From: Leptodesmis sichuanensis A121
GTDB lineage: Bacteria > Cyanobacteriota > Cyanobacteriia > Leptolyngbyales > Leptolyngbyaceae
DNA length: 64,000 nt
Assembly: GCF_021379005.1 (NCBI RefSeq)
Contig: NZ_CP075171.1
Coordinates: 5,270,001-5,334,000, forward strand
Direction of reading: 5' to 3'
Shown one piece after another: positions 54,136 through 64,000 of the stretch (the first letter of the stretch is position 1; each line of letters starts with the position of its first letter). Made by a program: the position numbers and the translations under genes. The notes below the pieces were generated by a model that had not been told where the DNA came from, did no database searches, and was given only the letters and a program-made list of their open reading frames with translations.

Positions 54136-54648
54136 CTAGGAAACAGCAGTGAACTGATTATGAGACAATGCAGGATGCATTTTGGTACTACTGGGAATAA
54201 CCAGAATGGCACAGGGGGCATGATGCAACACATAGTTGCTGACACTATTGATCAGGTAGTCCTCCTGTTCGGTGAGACCCCGTCGGCCCAATAGAATCAG
54301 GTCAGCTCCCCACTTCTGGGCCATTTCACAGATCTGGTATCCGGGGTTGCCCGCAGGTAGTCCAATGTCAGCACTAATTCCGGCATCGCACATAGCCACA
54401 TGGCGAGAACGCAAATTTTCCAGGCAATGTTGTCGGGCAACTTCCCACTGTTCAGTGCGACTGTTCAAACGATCGGGCGATCGCCCCAGCGCATTTCCAT
54501 AGACATCTAAACACTCAACCTCCGCAGCAGACAGCACATGCATCAGCATTAATCGAGCATTGGTCATTTTTGCTATGGATAGAGCTTCCTCAAAGATATG
54601 GTCGCCTTCGGCAGAGTCATCCATAGCCACTAAGATTCGGCTAAACAT
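54136..54648 (-). CDS. Universal stress protein (UspA family)
   Basis: 170 residues from ATG 54648, supported by AGGGAGAGG upstream; frame is open to 54672. Motifs: MFSRILVAMDDSAEG, GADLILLGRRGL and the ATP-binding-like GRRGLTEQEDYLINSVSNYVL with a small-residue loop. Role is general stress. Confidence 0.9.
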   Translation of the reverse strand: MFSRILVAMDDSAEGDHIFEEALSIAKMTNARLMLMHVLSAAEVECLDVYGNALGRSPDRLNSRTEQWEVARQHCLENLRSRHVAMCDAGISADIGLPAGNPGYQICEMAQKWGADLILLGRRGLTEQEDYLINSVSNYVLHHAPCAILVIPSSTKMHPALSHNQFTAVS

Positions 54649-54732
54649 AAACCCTCTCCCTGTAGAATCCATTGAGTAAGACCCTACTCCTTATTTATAC
54701 GAAAACAACTTGAGGAAGTTGTGAGGAACAGA

Positions 54733-55623
54733 TTATTTGTTGCGTTTCTTTGCATATTCCAGTTGCCGCTGGCGTTCCTGCTGCCGAGATCGCTTCTCAG
54801 GCGTGAGGGTATCAAGACAGTAGGGGCAGCTAATTCCCTCCTCGTAATCAGAAGAAGCTTTATCGGCTTCAGAAATGGGATGTCCACAACTCCGGCACAT
54901 CTCGTAACTTCCTGGCTCCAGCGCGTGTTGCACAGAAATTCGTTCATCAAAAACAAAACACTCCCCCTGCCACAAGCTTTCTGCCGCAGGAACTTCTTCC
55001 AGATATTTCAGGATGCCGCCCTTCAGGTGATAGACCTCTTGAAAGCCCTGACTTTTCATGTAAGAAGAGGCTTTTTCACAGCGAATTCCACCTGTACAAA
55101 ACATGGCGACCTTTTTATGTTTGGCAGGATCTAAATGCTGTTGGACGTAGTTCGGAAACTCTCGAAAGGATTTGGTCTTGGGATTAATTGCTTTATGAAA
55201 TGTGCCGATACTCACTTCGTAGTCGTTACGAGTATCAATAAGTACGACCTCTGGATCTGAAATAATTTGATTCCACTCTTGCGGACTGACATAGATTCCC
55301 ACTTGTTGATGGGGATCTGCTTCTGGCTTACCCAGGGTGACAATCTCTTTTTTCAACTTTACTTTCAGCCGCTCAAAGGGAAACTCGTCTGTTAGCGATG
55401 CCTTGTGTTCCAGATCAGCTAAGCGTGGATCCGATTTCAGGAAGGCCAGTACAGCATGAATCGCCTCAGCAGACCCAGCGATCGTGCCGTTTATTCCTTC
55501 CTCTGCCAGCAAAATTGTTCCTCTTATGCCGTGCGATCGACAAAACATCAGAATTGGCTCTCGCTTGTCAGCGTAGTTGTCCAAACGAACGAACTTGTAG
55601 AAACTGGCGACGGTCAGAGGCAT
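54733..55623 (-). CDS. trhO: tRNA uridine(34) hydroxylase, rhodanese-like
   Basis: 296 residues from ATG 55623 ([11 protein letters not shown]); the longer frame upstream to 55713 is not conserved. TrhO/YceA family: N-terminal UPF0176 domain ([16 protein letters not shown]), rhodanese domain with active Cys in [16 protein letters not shown], and a C-terminal zinc-binding region ([17 protein letters not shown]). Makes 5-hydroxyuridine at tRNA position 34. Confidence 0.93.
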   Translation of the reverse strand: MPLTVASFYKFVRLDNYADKREPILMFCRSHGIRGTILLAEEGINGTIAGSAEAIHAVLAFLKSDPRLADLEHKASLTDEFPFERLKVKLKKEIVTLGKPEADPHQQVGIYVSPQEWNQIISDPEVVLIDTRNDYEVSIGTFHKAINPKTKSFREFPNYVQQHLDPAKHKKVAMFCTGGIRCEKASSYMKSQGFQEVYHLKGGILKYLEEVPAAESLWQGECFVFDERISVQHALEPGSYEMCRSCGHPISEADKASSDYEEGISCPYCLDTLTPEKRSRQQERQRQLEYAKKRNK

Positions 55624-55927
55624 AGCAGAAAGATGACAGATAGAACATGAGTGCTTTTTCAAAGCATACTCCTCCACGCCCCAGTTAGTCCAAGAGCGAA
55701 TCCATCCAAGCATGGCAGCAGTTTCACTTGTATTCCGCTAAAGGGCTGAATTGTCCCTGAAAAAAAGCCACCGGATTGCTTAAGTAAAGTCACATACATG
55801 CTTGCCGTATTCTCCTACCTCCAAAGAAATATCCGTAGTTCCAACAGTGGAGGGAAATAGATACTTGGTTAGAAATGGATCAGTAACTGCGATCGTGCTT
55901 ATTAGCTTCTAATCACTATCCTCAACT

Positions 55928-56557
55928 TTGGTCTGTCGATTCATGAAACCACAGCATACAGCGCTTGTCCTCATTGGCTATCAAAATGACTACTTCTCAC
56001 CAACTGGGATTCTGCATGGGGTCATCGAAGAATCCTCAAAAGTCACTAACGTTCTAGTCAATACCGTTCATCTCATCCAGTGCCTTGCACCCACGCCAGC
56101 TTTAATTGTGACAACTCCAATCTTCTTTACACCCAACTATGAGGAGTTGATTGATCCAATTGGTATCCTCAAAACCATTAAAGAGGTGGGAGCGTTTCAA
56201 GCAGGCACTCCAGGATCAGAAACGATTAAAGAGCTAGAACCCTTTAAAGACAGGATTCTAGAGGTGCCAGGTAAGCGTGGATTTAACGCTTTCATTAATA
56301 CCAACCTGGATGAGATCTTAAAACAGCAAGGGGTTACCAACATTGTCCTGGCAGGGGCTGTGACATCGATTTGTATTGATTCCACAGGCCGGGCTGCTCA
56401 CGAAAAAGGATATCACGTAACAATTCTTTCGGACTGTACTTCTGCTCGCACTGTCCTTGAGCAAGAGTTTTATTGTAGTGGCATTTTTCCTCTTTATGCT
56501 GAGGTGGTTGCTCATTCAGAACTACTTGAGCGCATGGAACTCCATTCCCTGGTGTAG
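55928..56557 (+). CDS. Isochorismatase-like cysteine hydrolase
   Basis: 209 residues; probable start at ATG 55943 (MKPQHTALVLIGYQND) with an alternative at 55928. Catalytic triad: Asp in LIGYQNDYF, Lys in VPGKRGFNAF, Cys in GAVTSICIDSTGRAAHEKG. Substrate unknown. Confidence 0.87.
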   Translation: MVCRFMKPQHTALVLIGYQNDYFSPTGILHGVIEESSKVTNVLVNTVHLIQCLAPTPALIVTTPIFFTPNYEELIDPIGILKTIKEVGAFQAGTPGSETIKELEPFKDRILEVPGKRGFNAFINTNLDEILKQQGVTNIVLAGAVTSICIDSTGRAAHEKGYHVTILSDCTSARTVLEQEFYCSGIFPLYAEVVAHSELLERMELHSLV

Positions 56558-56672
56558 GAAACTGGATGATTTTAAAGATCGAAGGGTCAGATAAGGATTA
56601 AGGCTTGTACTCAAGGTTTCCTACTTCAAGATGGATGGATTCCTTTATGGTTATTAATGTGATTTCAAAATC

Positions 56673-58121
56673 ATGGACACTAATTTTGCAGCCAACAATG
56701 AATTACATACTCAGATCCAATACCGTTTGATCGAGCAGCTTTCGGAGTCTGAGCGACGTTACCGAGAACTGGTCGAGAATTTACGCGAAATTGTCTTTAA
56801 GTGCGATCGCAATGGCCATTTCACCCTTTTAAATAAAGCCTGGACGGCCACTCTGGGCTATGAAACAGCAGATTGTTTAAATCGCCCAATGGACGATTTT
56901 CTCCATGCTGAGGATCGTGAGATCTGGTTAAGTTTACTGACTCAGTTAAAAACAGACCAGGAAATTGAGTGTAAGGAGTTACGCTTCCATCACTGTACGG
57001 CTGAAATTATTTGGTTAGAGTTATCAGCCCGTTCTGAAAATCAAGGAGAAATTTCTGGTTCTTTAACCAATATTTCCGATCGTAAACGAGCACAGGCCGC
57101 TTTAAGAGAAGCTAATGAGGCCCTACAATTGCGCATTGAGCAATTGCGTCGAGAAAATCTTGAACGTAGGCAGGCAGAAGCCACGCTGATTCAATCACGC
57201 GCTCAACTGGAACAGCAAACACAACAACTGGAAGCGACCTTAACTGAGCTAAAACAAACTCAGACTCGATTAGTGCACGCAGAAAAAATGTCGAGTTTAG
57301 GTCAATTAGTGGCTGGCATTGCCCATGAAATTAATAACCCAATCAATTTTATTTATGGCAATGTGACTCACGCTAATGAATATATCCAGGATTTACTGAA
57401 TTTGGTGGCTTTATATCGTCAATACCACCCTCAACCTCATCCCGCCATTCAAGAGGAAATTGATCAAATCGATTTAGATTTCCTGCTCCAAGATCTGCCA
57501 AAGCTAACGAATTCCTTACAAGTAGGAGCCGATCGTATTCGACAGATTGTTCTCTCCCTGCGTAACTTTTCTCGTTTAGATGAAGCAGAAGTCAAAGAAG
57601 TCGATCTCCATGAAGGAATTGATAGTACTTTAATGATTTTGCAAAGCCGATTGAAGGCGAAAGAGAACCGTCCTGCGATTCAAGTCATTAAAGAGTATGG
57701 GGCATTACCCCTGATTGAATGCTACGCGGGACAACTCAATCAGGTATTTATGAATCTGATCAGCAACGCGATCGATGCCCTGGAAGCCAAGGTGAACCTG
57801 TGGCAATCCTCTAATCTAGTTCTTGGCGCTCAGCTTCCCGACCTGCAGATTCAGATCCGGACGGAAGCCGTAGAAGAGAATTCCATTTCTATCTGGATTA
57901 TCGATAATGGCACGGGAATGCCTGAAGCCGTTAGAGCACGAATATTTGAGCCTTTCTTTACCACTAAATCGGTTGGCAGGGGTACAGGTTTGGGGTTATC
58001 GATTAGCTATCAAATGATTGTTGAAAAGCATCGTGGCTCCCTGGAATGTTCATCAGCAGTAGGAGAAGGAACTAAATTTTTGATTCAAATTCCAGTTTCA
58101 CTTTCGCAAGCCAAAAGTTAG
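56673..58121 (+). CDS. PAS-domain histidine kinase
   Basis: 482 residues. PAS domain ~25-135 (LVENLREIVFKCDRNGHFTLLN), coiled linker, HisKA (VAGIAHEINNPINFIYGNVTHA) and HATPase_c (NQVFMNLISNAIDALE, IDNGTGMPEA, GTGLGLSISYQMI). Same kinase type as 52707. No response regulator lies adjacent. Cytosolic, no membrane segments. Confidence 0.93.
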   Translation: MDTNFAANNELHTQIQYRLIEQLSESERRYRELVENLREIVFKCDRNGHFTLLNKAWTATLGYETADCLNRPMDDFLHAEDREIWLSLLTQLKTDQEIECKELRFHHCTAEIIWLELSARSENQGEISGSLTNISDRKRAQAALREANEALQLRIEQLRRENLERRQAEATLIQSRAQLEQQTQQLEATLTELKQTQTRLVHAEKMSSLGQLVAGIAHEINNPINFIYGNVTHANEYIQDLLNLVALYRQYHPQPHPAIQEEIDQIDLDFLLQDLPKLTNSLQVGADRIRQIVLSLRNFSRLDEAEVKEVDLHEGIDSTLMILQSRLKAKENRPAIQVIKEYGALPLIECYAGQLNQVFMNLISNAIDALEAKVNLWQSSNLVLGAQLPDLQIQIRTEAVEENSISIWIIDNGTGMPEAVRARIFEPFFTTKSVGRGTGLGLSISYQMIVEKHRGSLECSSAVGEGTKFLIQIPVSLSQAKS

Positions 58122-58191
58122 GCTGCAACAACTCAAGTTCATTCACTCAAATTTATTCAAGTATCAGGCCGTCTGTTAAGAGATTAGAAAA

Positions 58192-61100
58192 ATGGCACAG
58201 TATCATTTGGGAGTTAATTTAGGGCATGAGCGTTCCGTAGCCATTGTACGGGATGGTGAGGTTGTCGTAGCCATTGAGCAAGAACGCCTCGATCGCCAGA
58301 AGTACAGTCCCGGTTACTTACTACAAGCTCCTGGAATCGCTTCACAAATCCAGCTTCCTGCAGAAGCCATTCGTTACTGCTTAGACACCTGCAATATCGG
58401 TATCACTGATTTAGCCACCATTACCGGAAATCTACCCGGACACGATTTTGCACCGGATATTTTGCGTCGTGTTCTGCCGCCGGAAGTGGCGGGTCGAGTC
58501 CAGCGTGTTCCCAGCCATCACCTGGCTCACGCCTATTCCACATATTGGAATTCTGGATTTGAGGAAGCCCTGATCCTGGCTGTCGATGCCACAGGTAGCA
58601 CTATTGATCATCGCACTGAATCTTACACGCTCTACGAAGGGCGGGGACAATCCATTACCACGTTGCATAGTGAAACGGTTACGGCTCATTTGGCTGGGCT
58701 TTCAACCCTGGGCTTTTTGTATGAGTACATTACGCGTAAAGCAGGTTTTGTGACGCAACTTAGCGATCGCGTCAAACACGCCGAATCAGGCAAACTCATG
58801 GGCTTAGCCCCCTTTGGCCAGGAGCAACCGCACCTCCACCGCTGGATTCATACCGTAGAAAATTCCTACAGCCTGAAAATCCCAGCCTATGACATCTTTC
58901 TGGAAGTGGCGGCCTTAGAGAAACTGTATGACAACGGCGAAGGTAAACCTTACTTGCGGCCTTATTTAGTCGATCTGGCTTACAAAGTGCAAAAGGAATT
59001 GGAGCAGGCACTCCAGCACATTGTCGGACTGGCGATGCAACAGACCGGGCTGCGGCAGCTTTGCATTGCCGGAGGAGTGGGGTTAAACTCGGTCGCCAAC
59101 TATGAGCTTTTGCAACAACTGCAATTGGATGACATTTTTATTTTTCCCGCTGCTGGAGATAGTGGCATTGCCGTCGGTTGCGCGTTGTGGGCTTATCACA
59201 CGATCGAAGGGGGCCAGAAACGGAGGCGACTCACTCAAGCTACTCTTGGTCGTACCTATGGTCAGGATCAGATTACTCAGGCATTACAGCACTTTCAGGC
59301 AGACCTGCTGATTGAAGAACTTACTCCGGCTGAATTGCTAGATCGCAGCGCTCAGGCTCTGGCTCAAGGTAACGTTGTCGCCCGGTTTGAGGGAGGCTCG
59401 GAATATGGCCCGCGTGCCCTGGGTCATCGATCGATCATGGCTGACCCAACCTTCAAACGCATGAAGGACATCTTGAATGCACGAGTCAAATTCCGTGAAG
59501 CATTTCGGCCCTTTGCTCCGGTCATTCCCCTGGAAGCAGTTTCCCAGGTGTTTGAACAGTCGGTTGCCGCACCGTTTATGCTGCTGGTGCCACCGATTAA
59601 GCCAGAGTTTCATGAGCAGATTCCGGCAGTTACCCATGTCGATGGCACAGGCCGGGTGCAGACAGTTACAGAGGCCGAGAATCCTTATTTCTATCGCCTC
59701 TGCTACAAACTGGTTGAAGCCCGACAAGGCCCGCCAGTATTACTCAACACCAGTTTTAATGTAGCTGGCCAACCGATCGTGGAAACTCCTTTTGAAGCGA
59801 TCGCCACCTTCCTGAAAACAGATATTGATTATCTGGCGATCGAGAACTTCTGGATTGCCAAACGCCATGTTCCCGTTCGCAGCTATGAGGAGCACCTGGC
59901 AAAAGTTGGGGAGTGTTCCATGCCACACGGACTGCCCACAGCAATTCCTGCTGTCACTGAGTTGATGGCAAAGCTCGATCAAGCCTTGTTTTATGGCAAA
60001 ACGGCAGATTGTCCCTGGTCGATGGAAGAGTTAAAAGCGCTCTCTGCCCAGGGTGCTCAATATAAAGAAACGAGCATCCTTTTCCCTAACACACCGTTAT
60101 ACAGTGCATTACAAACCCAGCTTGCAGACGATATTGTGTTGCTTCTGGATCCATTGGGTCAATCAACTCTCGTGGATTTGACGCAGCAAGCCCAACCCAC
60201 GTCCTACAGTTTTGAGGACGTTAAGTTACTGCTAGCAGTGCTGAATGCTCCCAAAAACTGGTTAGAGCAAATGCGCATGGAATTGCGCTTAACGCCCTTT
60301 GAATTTGAACAACGGATGCAGTGGGCAACACAGCAACTCCGCACTTATCGCCTGGAGCCGCTGCATGGTTATGGCAAACCGCTGCCTCCAGAGTCCGTTA
60401 TTCCGGTTGCATCTACCCAAACCTTTGCACCTTTTGCCTACGAAGGGTTTTCTGCCCGCCATACCCTGCGGCAGTTGCATCATTGCCTCAGTCAGGCTGG
60501 ATATACGGAAACCAACATTTGCCGCTTACTGCAGATTCCCTCTCAACAACATATTGAACCGACCTACCTGCCCTATTACGATCGCTATCTGCTCCCCCAT
60601 ACGGTTCTGGGCGATCTGATTCGGCTCTTTCTAGTGCGGGCAGCCCTGCCAGAAACCAGACTCCGGGAAATCTTTACGGACGACCTGTTTGCCGCCCTCT
60701 GTGGACTGGGAATGCTGATTCGTCGGGGTGATGCCTGGGCTTCTCGCGTAGATTTATTTGATGCGGTAGGTCTATATATTGCCACTGACCATCGCTACCT
60801 CTTATTGGAGGAAGACCAGTTAGATGAAGAGCCAGTGATGTATCTGGGCATGGATAGTATGGGGCTGGTGCATACAGCTCCCCAAATTCCGGTTAGTCGA
60901 GTATTAGATTTGTGTTGTGGAAGTGGCATTCAGGGATTAGTAGCCAGTCGTTATGCTCGTGAAGTTGTGGGAGTGGACATTAACCCACGGGCGATCCGGT
61001 TTGCTCGCTTCAATGCCCAACTGAATGGCATCAATAATATCCAATTCCATCTGGGCAATTTGTTTGAGGCCGCTTCTGGTTACTTCAATACCATCCTGGC

Positions 61101-61974
61101 CAATCCTCCATTCGTTCCCAGCCCCAACCGGGAGGTTAAGTTCCGCGATGGAGGAGCCAGTGGGGAAGACATCCTGGCCCGCATTATTTCTGAAAGCGCT
61201 AATCACCTTGCGCCCCAGGGCCATTTATTTATCGTGACCGATCTGGTGAATGTTCAGGAGTACGAGGCCAAACTAGAGCGGTGGTGGCAGGGTGGGGCTG
61301 CTCATCAATTAGTCCTAAGTACTGCCGATCGCCATGACATTGTGTTCTCGGTTCCCCACTGCCACGCCGCTTTCAACCAAACCTGGGAACAATACAATGC
61401 AGAACTAGACCACTGGTTACAGAATTTCCGGGATGCCGGACTAACGGCAGTCAACTTCGGCTACATTCTCATTTGCCAGACCGATGAGGATCAGCATGGC
61501 TCTTACTACAGCCGGACAATCCATAATCCCAGTCGTCCCATTCACACTCAAGTACAGCAATACTTTCAGCAGCGTCAATTACTGGGAAGCCCCAACAGCG
61601 AAGAATATTTCCTGGCGCTCTCTCCAGATTTGCGCTTTCGCCTGGAGATGAATCCTGACCACGGCGATCGAGCAATTCAACTCTTCTCACCCACCAACCC
61701 TTACTTCACCACCTATCCCATTAGTGAACCCATGTATCGGTTGCTGCGAGATATTACCCAAATCAAGCCACAGTGGGCCATGTATGCCAATGCCAAGAAT
61801 CAAAGCTGGCTTGAGGATTTAATCTACAAAGGAATCCTCTACTTGACTCCAGAAGTTCCGGCTACAAATAATCGTAATTCCCGCATTGATGATCCCTCTC
61901 CTGGCGAAGGATTTAGCATCGGTGAATTGCAAACTAAGACTACCCCAACCTGTGTTTCCTCGTATTTGAGGTAG
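58192..61974 (+). CDS. Carbamoyltransferase-methyltransferase fusion protein
   Basis: 1260 residues. Residues 1-575 are a NodU/CmcH-type carbamoyltransferase: HHLAHAYS at 109-116 (metal site), VDATGS, GGVGLNSVAN near 293, EGGSEYGPRALGHRSI near 400, and NTSFN near 518. Residues ~690-1100 hold a helical region and a SAM methyltransferase with VLDLCCGSGIQG at 904 and the N-methylase-type NPPF at 971-974. The last ~150 residues are unassigned. It could carbamoylate and methylate one metabolite; no other biosynthetic gene is nearby. Confidence 0.9.
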   Translation: MAQYHLGVNLGHERSVAIVRDGEVVVAIEQERLDRQKYSPGYLLQAPGIASQIQLPAEAIRYCLDTCNIGITDLATITGNLPGHDFAPDILRRVLPPEVAGRVQRVPSHHLAHAYSTYWNSGFEEALILAVDATGSTIDHRTESYTLYEGRGQSITTLHSETVTAHLAGLSTLGFLYEYITRKAGFVTQLSDRVKHAESGKLMGLAPFGQEQPHLHRWIHTVENSYSLKIPAYDIFLEVAALEKLYDNGEGKPYLRPYLVDLAYKVQKELEQALQHIVGLAMQQTGLRQLCIAGGVGLNSVANYELLQQLQLDDIFIFPAAGDSGIAVGCALWAYHTIEGGQKRRRLTQATLGRTYGQDQITQALQHFQADLLIEELTPAELLDRSAQALAQGNVVARFEGGSEYGPRALGHRSIMADPTFKRMKDILNARVKFREAFRPFAPVIPLEAVSQVFEQSVAAPFMLLVPPIKPEFHEQIPAVTHVDGTGRVQTVTEAENPYFYRLCYKLVEARQGPPVLLNTSFNVAGQPIVETPFEAIATFLKTDIDYLAIENFWIAKRHVPVRSYEEHLAKVGECSMPHGLPTAIPAVTELMAKLDQALFYGKTADCPWSMEELKALSAQGAQYKETSILFPNTPLYSALQTQLADDIVLLLDPLGQSTLVDLTQQAQPTSYSFEDVKLLLAVLNAPKNWLEQMRMELRLTPFEFEQRMQWATQQLRTYRLEPLHGYGKPLPPESVIPVASTQTFAPFAYEGFSARHTLRQLHHCLSQAGYTETNICRLLQIPSQQHIEPTYLPYYDRYLLPHTVLGDLIRLFLVRAALPETRLREIFTDDLFAALCGLGMLIRRGDAWASRVDLFDAVGLYIATDHRYLLLEEDQLDEEPVMYLGMDSMGLVHTAPQIPVSRVLDLCCGSGIQGLVASRYAREVVGVDINPRAIRFARFNAQLNGINNIQFHLGNLFEAASGYFNTILANPPFVPSPNREVKFRDGGASGEDILARIISESANHLAPQGHLFIVTDLVNVQEYEAKLERWWQGGAAHQLVLSTADRHDIVFSVPHCHAAFNQTWEQYNAELDHWLQNFRDAGLTAVNFGYILICQTDEDQHGSYYSRTIHNPSRPIHTQVQQYFQQRQLLGSPNSEEYFLALSPDLRFRLEMNPDHGDRAIQLFSPTNPYFTTYPISEPMYRLLRDITQIKPQWAMYANAKNQSWLEDLIYKGILYLTPEVPATNNRNSRIDDPSPGEGFSIGELQTKTTPTCVSSYLR

Positions 61975-61988
61975 CCCAGTTGACGGGG

Positions 61989-63464
61989 TTAGAACTGGCG
62001 GCTCCAATCTTGCCAGCGCTCCACTACTACTTTCGTCTGGGTAAAAAACTCCACAGCATGGTGCCCCTGACCGTGCAAGTCGCCAAAGAAGCTATCTTTC
62101 CAGCCACTAAAGGGAAAGAATGCCATGGGTGCAGCCACACCGATGTTGATCCCAATATTTCCGGCCTCGGCTTCATAGCGAAATTTGCGAGCAGCGGCAC
62201 CACTGGAGGTAAACAGACAGGCCATATTACCGTATTGTCCCCGGTTAATCAGTGCGATCGCGTCCTCGATCGTCTCTAGATGGATCAGGCTCAAAACGGG
62301 GCCAAAAATCTCGGTCGTGGCAATTTTTCCTGCAGGATCGACATTTTGTAAAATGGTGGGTCGAACAAAAAAGCCTGCTTCATATCCAGCAATTTTAGGA
62401 TTGCGACCATCGACCAGAGCCTTGGCCCCTTCCTCCACTCCTTTTTGAATCAGATCTTGAATCCGGGCTTTACTGGCAGAGGTGATCACTGGCCCCATTT
62501 GCACCCCCTCATCCAATCCATAGCCCACCTGACGGGATTGGGCCGCTTCTGCGATCGCCTCGGTAAATGTCTTTTGGGCAGATCCTACCGTAATCGCGAC
62601 CGAGGCCGCCAGACAGCGCTGCCCGGCACACCCAAAGGCACTATCCGCCATAATCCGAGTGGTCGTCTCTATATCAGCATCGGGCAGGACAATCACAGGA
62701 TTTTTGGCTCCACCCTGGCACTGTGCCCGTTTACCATTGGTCGCTGCCCGACTGTAGACATATTTGGCTACTGGCGTAGAACCGACAAAACTGATTGCCC
62801 GCACCTTGGGATGCTCCAGCAAAGCATCTACTACCTCCTTCGCGCCATTCACCAGATTCAGCACTCCAGGTGGTAAGCCCGTTTGTTCGATTAAATGCAT
62901 CACTTTTTGGAGCGTCAGCGGTACTTTCTCTGAAGGCTTGATAATGCAGGTGTTGCCGCAGGCGATCGCATAGGGCATGAACCAGAAGGGAATCATTCCC
63001 GGAAAATTAAACGGACAAATAATCCCAACTACTCCCAGTGGCTGCCGGATCATGAATTCATCAATTCCTCTAGCAATATCCTCCGAGTTGTAACCCTGCA
63101 TCAAAGTAGGAATGCCACAGGCAACTTCCACATTTTCAATGGCGCGACGTATCTCCGCTTTGGACTCAGCGAAAGTTTTGCCACACTCCAGGGTGATCGT
63201 CTCAGCCAGGTTGTCCAGGTTTTCTTCTAATAGGATTTTCAGCTTAAAGAGAAATTGGATGCGATCGCCCGCAGGTGTTTTTCTCCAGTTAACAAAGGCT
63301 TGATCAGCCGCCTGGATTGCCTGTTCCGTCTCAATAGCAGATGAAAGGGGAACTTTCGCTAAACATTCTACAGTTGCAGGATTAACGACTTGTAGAAAAT
63401 CGATCGCATGAGAAGTACACCACTGACCGTTGATATAGTTCTGCAACACTGTAGATAATTCCAT
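61989..63464 (-). CDS. mmsA: Methylmalonate-semialdehyde dehydrogenase (CoA-acylating)
   Basis: 491 residues, ALDH superfamily. Catalytic Cys in [10 protein letters not shown], Glu in [16 protein letters not shown] region, and cofactor loop [13 protein letters not shown]. The MmsA-type end [18 protein letters not shown] is present. Converts (methyl)malonate semialdehyde to acyl-CoA in valine or inositol breakdown. Convergent with the fusion gene. Confidence 0.92.
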   Translation of the reverse strand: MELSTVLQNYINGQWCTSHAIDFLQVVNPATVECLAKVPLSSAIETEQAIQAADQAFVNWRKTPAGDRIQFLFKLKILLEENLDNLAETITLECGKTFAESKAEIRRAIENVEVACGIPTLMQGYNSEDIARGIDEFMIRQPLGVVGIICPFNFPGMIPFWFMPYAIACGNTCIIKPSEKVPLTLQKVMHLIEQTGLPPGVLNLVNGAKEVVDALLEHPKVRAISFVGSTPVAKYVYSRAATNGKRAQCQGGAKNPVIVLPDADIETTTRIMADSAFGCAGQRCLAASVAITVGSAQKTFTEAIAEAAQSRQVGYGLDEGVQMGPVITSASKARIQDLIQKGVEEGAKALVDGRNPKIAGYEAGFFVRPTILQNVDPAGKIATTEIFGPVLSLIHLETIEDAIALINRGQYGNMACLFTSSGAAARKFRYEAEAGNIGINIGVAAPMAFFPFSGWKDSFFGDLHGQGHHAVEFFTQTKVVVERWQDWSRQF

Positions 63465-63930
63465 CTAAACTTGCTCAATCACTGCTGTTTCTATTATCCA
63501 GTTTGATGGTTTTTCCAGATTGATGAGAGCAGGTCAGGTGAGGAGAAACATCCGCAGAAACCTGCATTTTCCGCAGATAAACACAAATATCCGTAGATAA
63601 GCTGAGGCTCTCCCCAGAAACACCTTTTCTACGAGCAATTATTTAAGTTATCAAAGCTTATACATCCGTCTAGAGAAGGATTTTCAACGCTTCTCGCAAG
63701 GTTTACAAAGTTTAGGCTTAACAGCCTAAATTGCGGTTGTCTTAGCAAATCAATCAATGGGAAACTACTGAATGGGAGTATTCGTGCCGCTGTCTGTGTA
63801 TTTAAACCTTATCCAAGTTCGGAACCGTAGTTTCTCTGATCGGAAAACGACTGTTCTCTAGCTCGACTTGGTTTAGTTCGACTTTTTTGATGACTTATCC
63901 CCTTGTTTAAAAAACTTAGCTAGGTTCACG
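63465..63930. other. Terminal spacer
   Basis: No gene seen apart from copy D of the palindromic element. Contains CCGCAGA and CCGTAGATA direct words at 63549-63600 and a partly palindromic AAAGTTTAGGCTTAACAGCC region near 63708-63730. Confidence 0.4.
63803..63875 (-). repeat. Palindromic ~74-bp element, copy D
   Basis: AAACCTTATCCAAGTTCGGA at the left and GTTCTCTAGCTCGACTTGG at the right. Same orientation as copy A. Ends are imperfectly complementary; centre GATCGGAAAACGACTGTTC matches other copies. Confidence 0.75.
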
Positions 63931-64000
63931 ATGCCTGTTTCTAAAGCGTTATGTATTCTCGATGGACGGCAAACTTCTACAACTTGTGCAGTTTTGGCCT
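63931..64000 (+). CDS. Possible gene start, cut by the window end
   Basis: ATG at 63931 opens a frame MPVSKALCILDGRQTSTTCA that continues to the last base. Too short to identify and without a strong ribosome site. Confidence 0.2.
   Translation, partial: MPVSKALCILDGRQTSTTCAVLA

Overview
The window looks like the chromosome of a filamentous, non-heterocystous (Leptolyngbya-like) cyanobacterium. The evidence is the very frequent HIP1 palindrome GCGATCGC, cyanobacterial families (DUF4058, DUF2949, Uma2, HEINNP-type histidine kinases), and a nif gene order with cnfR, fdxN, fdxH, hesA and hesB. The genus is an inference from gene content.

Left flank (1-16.9 kb). This is an accessory region with three insertion sequences of different families, each inside a gene that can be read across the insertion. 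An ISKra4-like element (1457-2638, 9-bp target duplication, -1 frameshift signal) splits a giant TPR protein. An IS256-family element (7283-8680, 8-bp target duplication) splits a Uma2 gene. An IS630-family element splits a response regulator whose phosphoacceptor Asp is already Glu. Also present are a DUF4258/YgiT toxin-antitoxin-like pair, a DUF4058 protein, a C39-like peptidase, proline iminopeptidase, two tandem SDRs and a thioredoxin-like ferredoxin.

Nif island (17.5-49.2 kb). On the minus strand lie nifP, two small ORFs, a small membrane ORF, nifV, nifZ and nifT. Divergently on the plus strand lie nifB-fdxN-nifS-nifU-nifH-nifD-nifK, a Mo-nitrogenase C-terminal-domain ORF, a fused nifEN, nifX, a DUF269 gene, a DUF683 gene, nifW, hesA, a small membrane ORF, hesB, fdxH, feoA, a CBS-domain gene, fdxB and a methyltransferase. 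Further right are a minus-strand group (unknown protein, cupin, ArsC-like nitrogenase-associated protein, small ORF), then cnfR, the probable low-oxygen activator, an alcohol dehydrogenase, and a TerB protein carrying a second Mo-nitrogenase C-terminal domain. Together these encode nitrogenase, FeMo-cofactor synthesis, Fe-S supply, homocitrate synthesis, electron donors and the regulator.

The most striking noncoding signal is in the divergent nifP-nifB spacer. Each gene has its own array of three direct repeats (core AAATACC) spaced exactly 22 bp, oriented toward that gene and followed by similar TTGAG-N15-(C/T)AATAA promoter-like sequences. These are candidate binding sites for CnfR or another activator. 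Other notable points: the NifE-NifN linker looks like a translated intergenic repeat; most nif spacers carry long inverted repeats; CnfR and FdxN share all eight cysteine positions; and a ~74-bp palindromic element occurs four times, with two copies close to the edges of the nif core.

Right flank (49.2-64 kb). Housekeeping and signalling genes: an EamA/SMR-like transporter, decayed gene fragments, tex, a small ORF pair, two histidine kinases, a universal stress protein, trhO, an isochorismatase-like hydrolase, a 1260-residue carbamoyltransferase-methyltransferase fusion, and methylmalonate-semialdehyde dehydrogenase.
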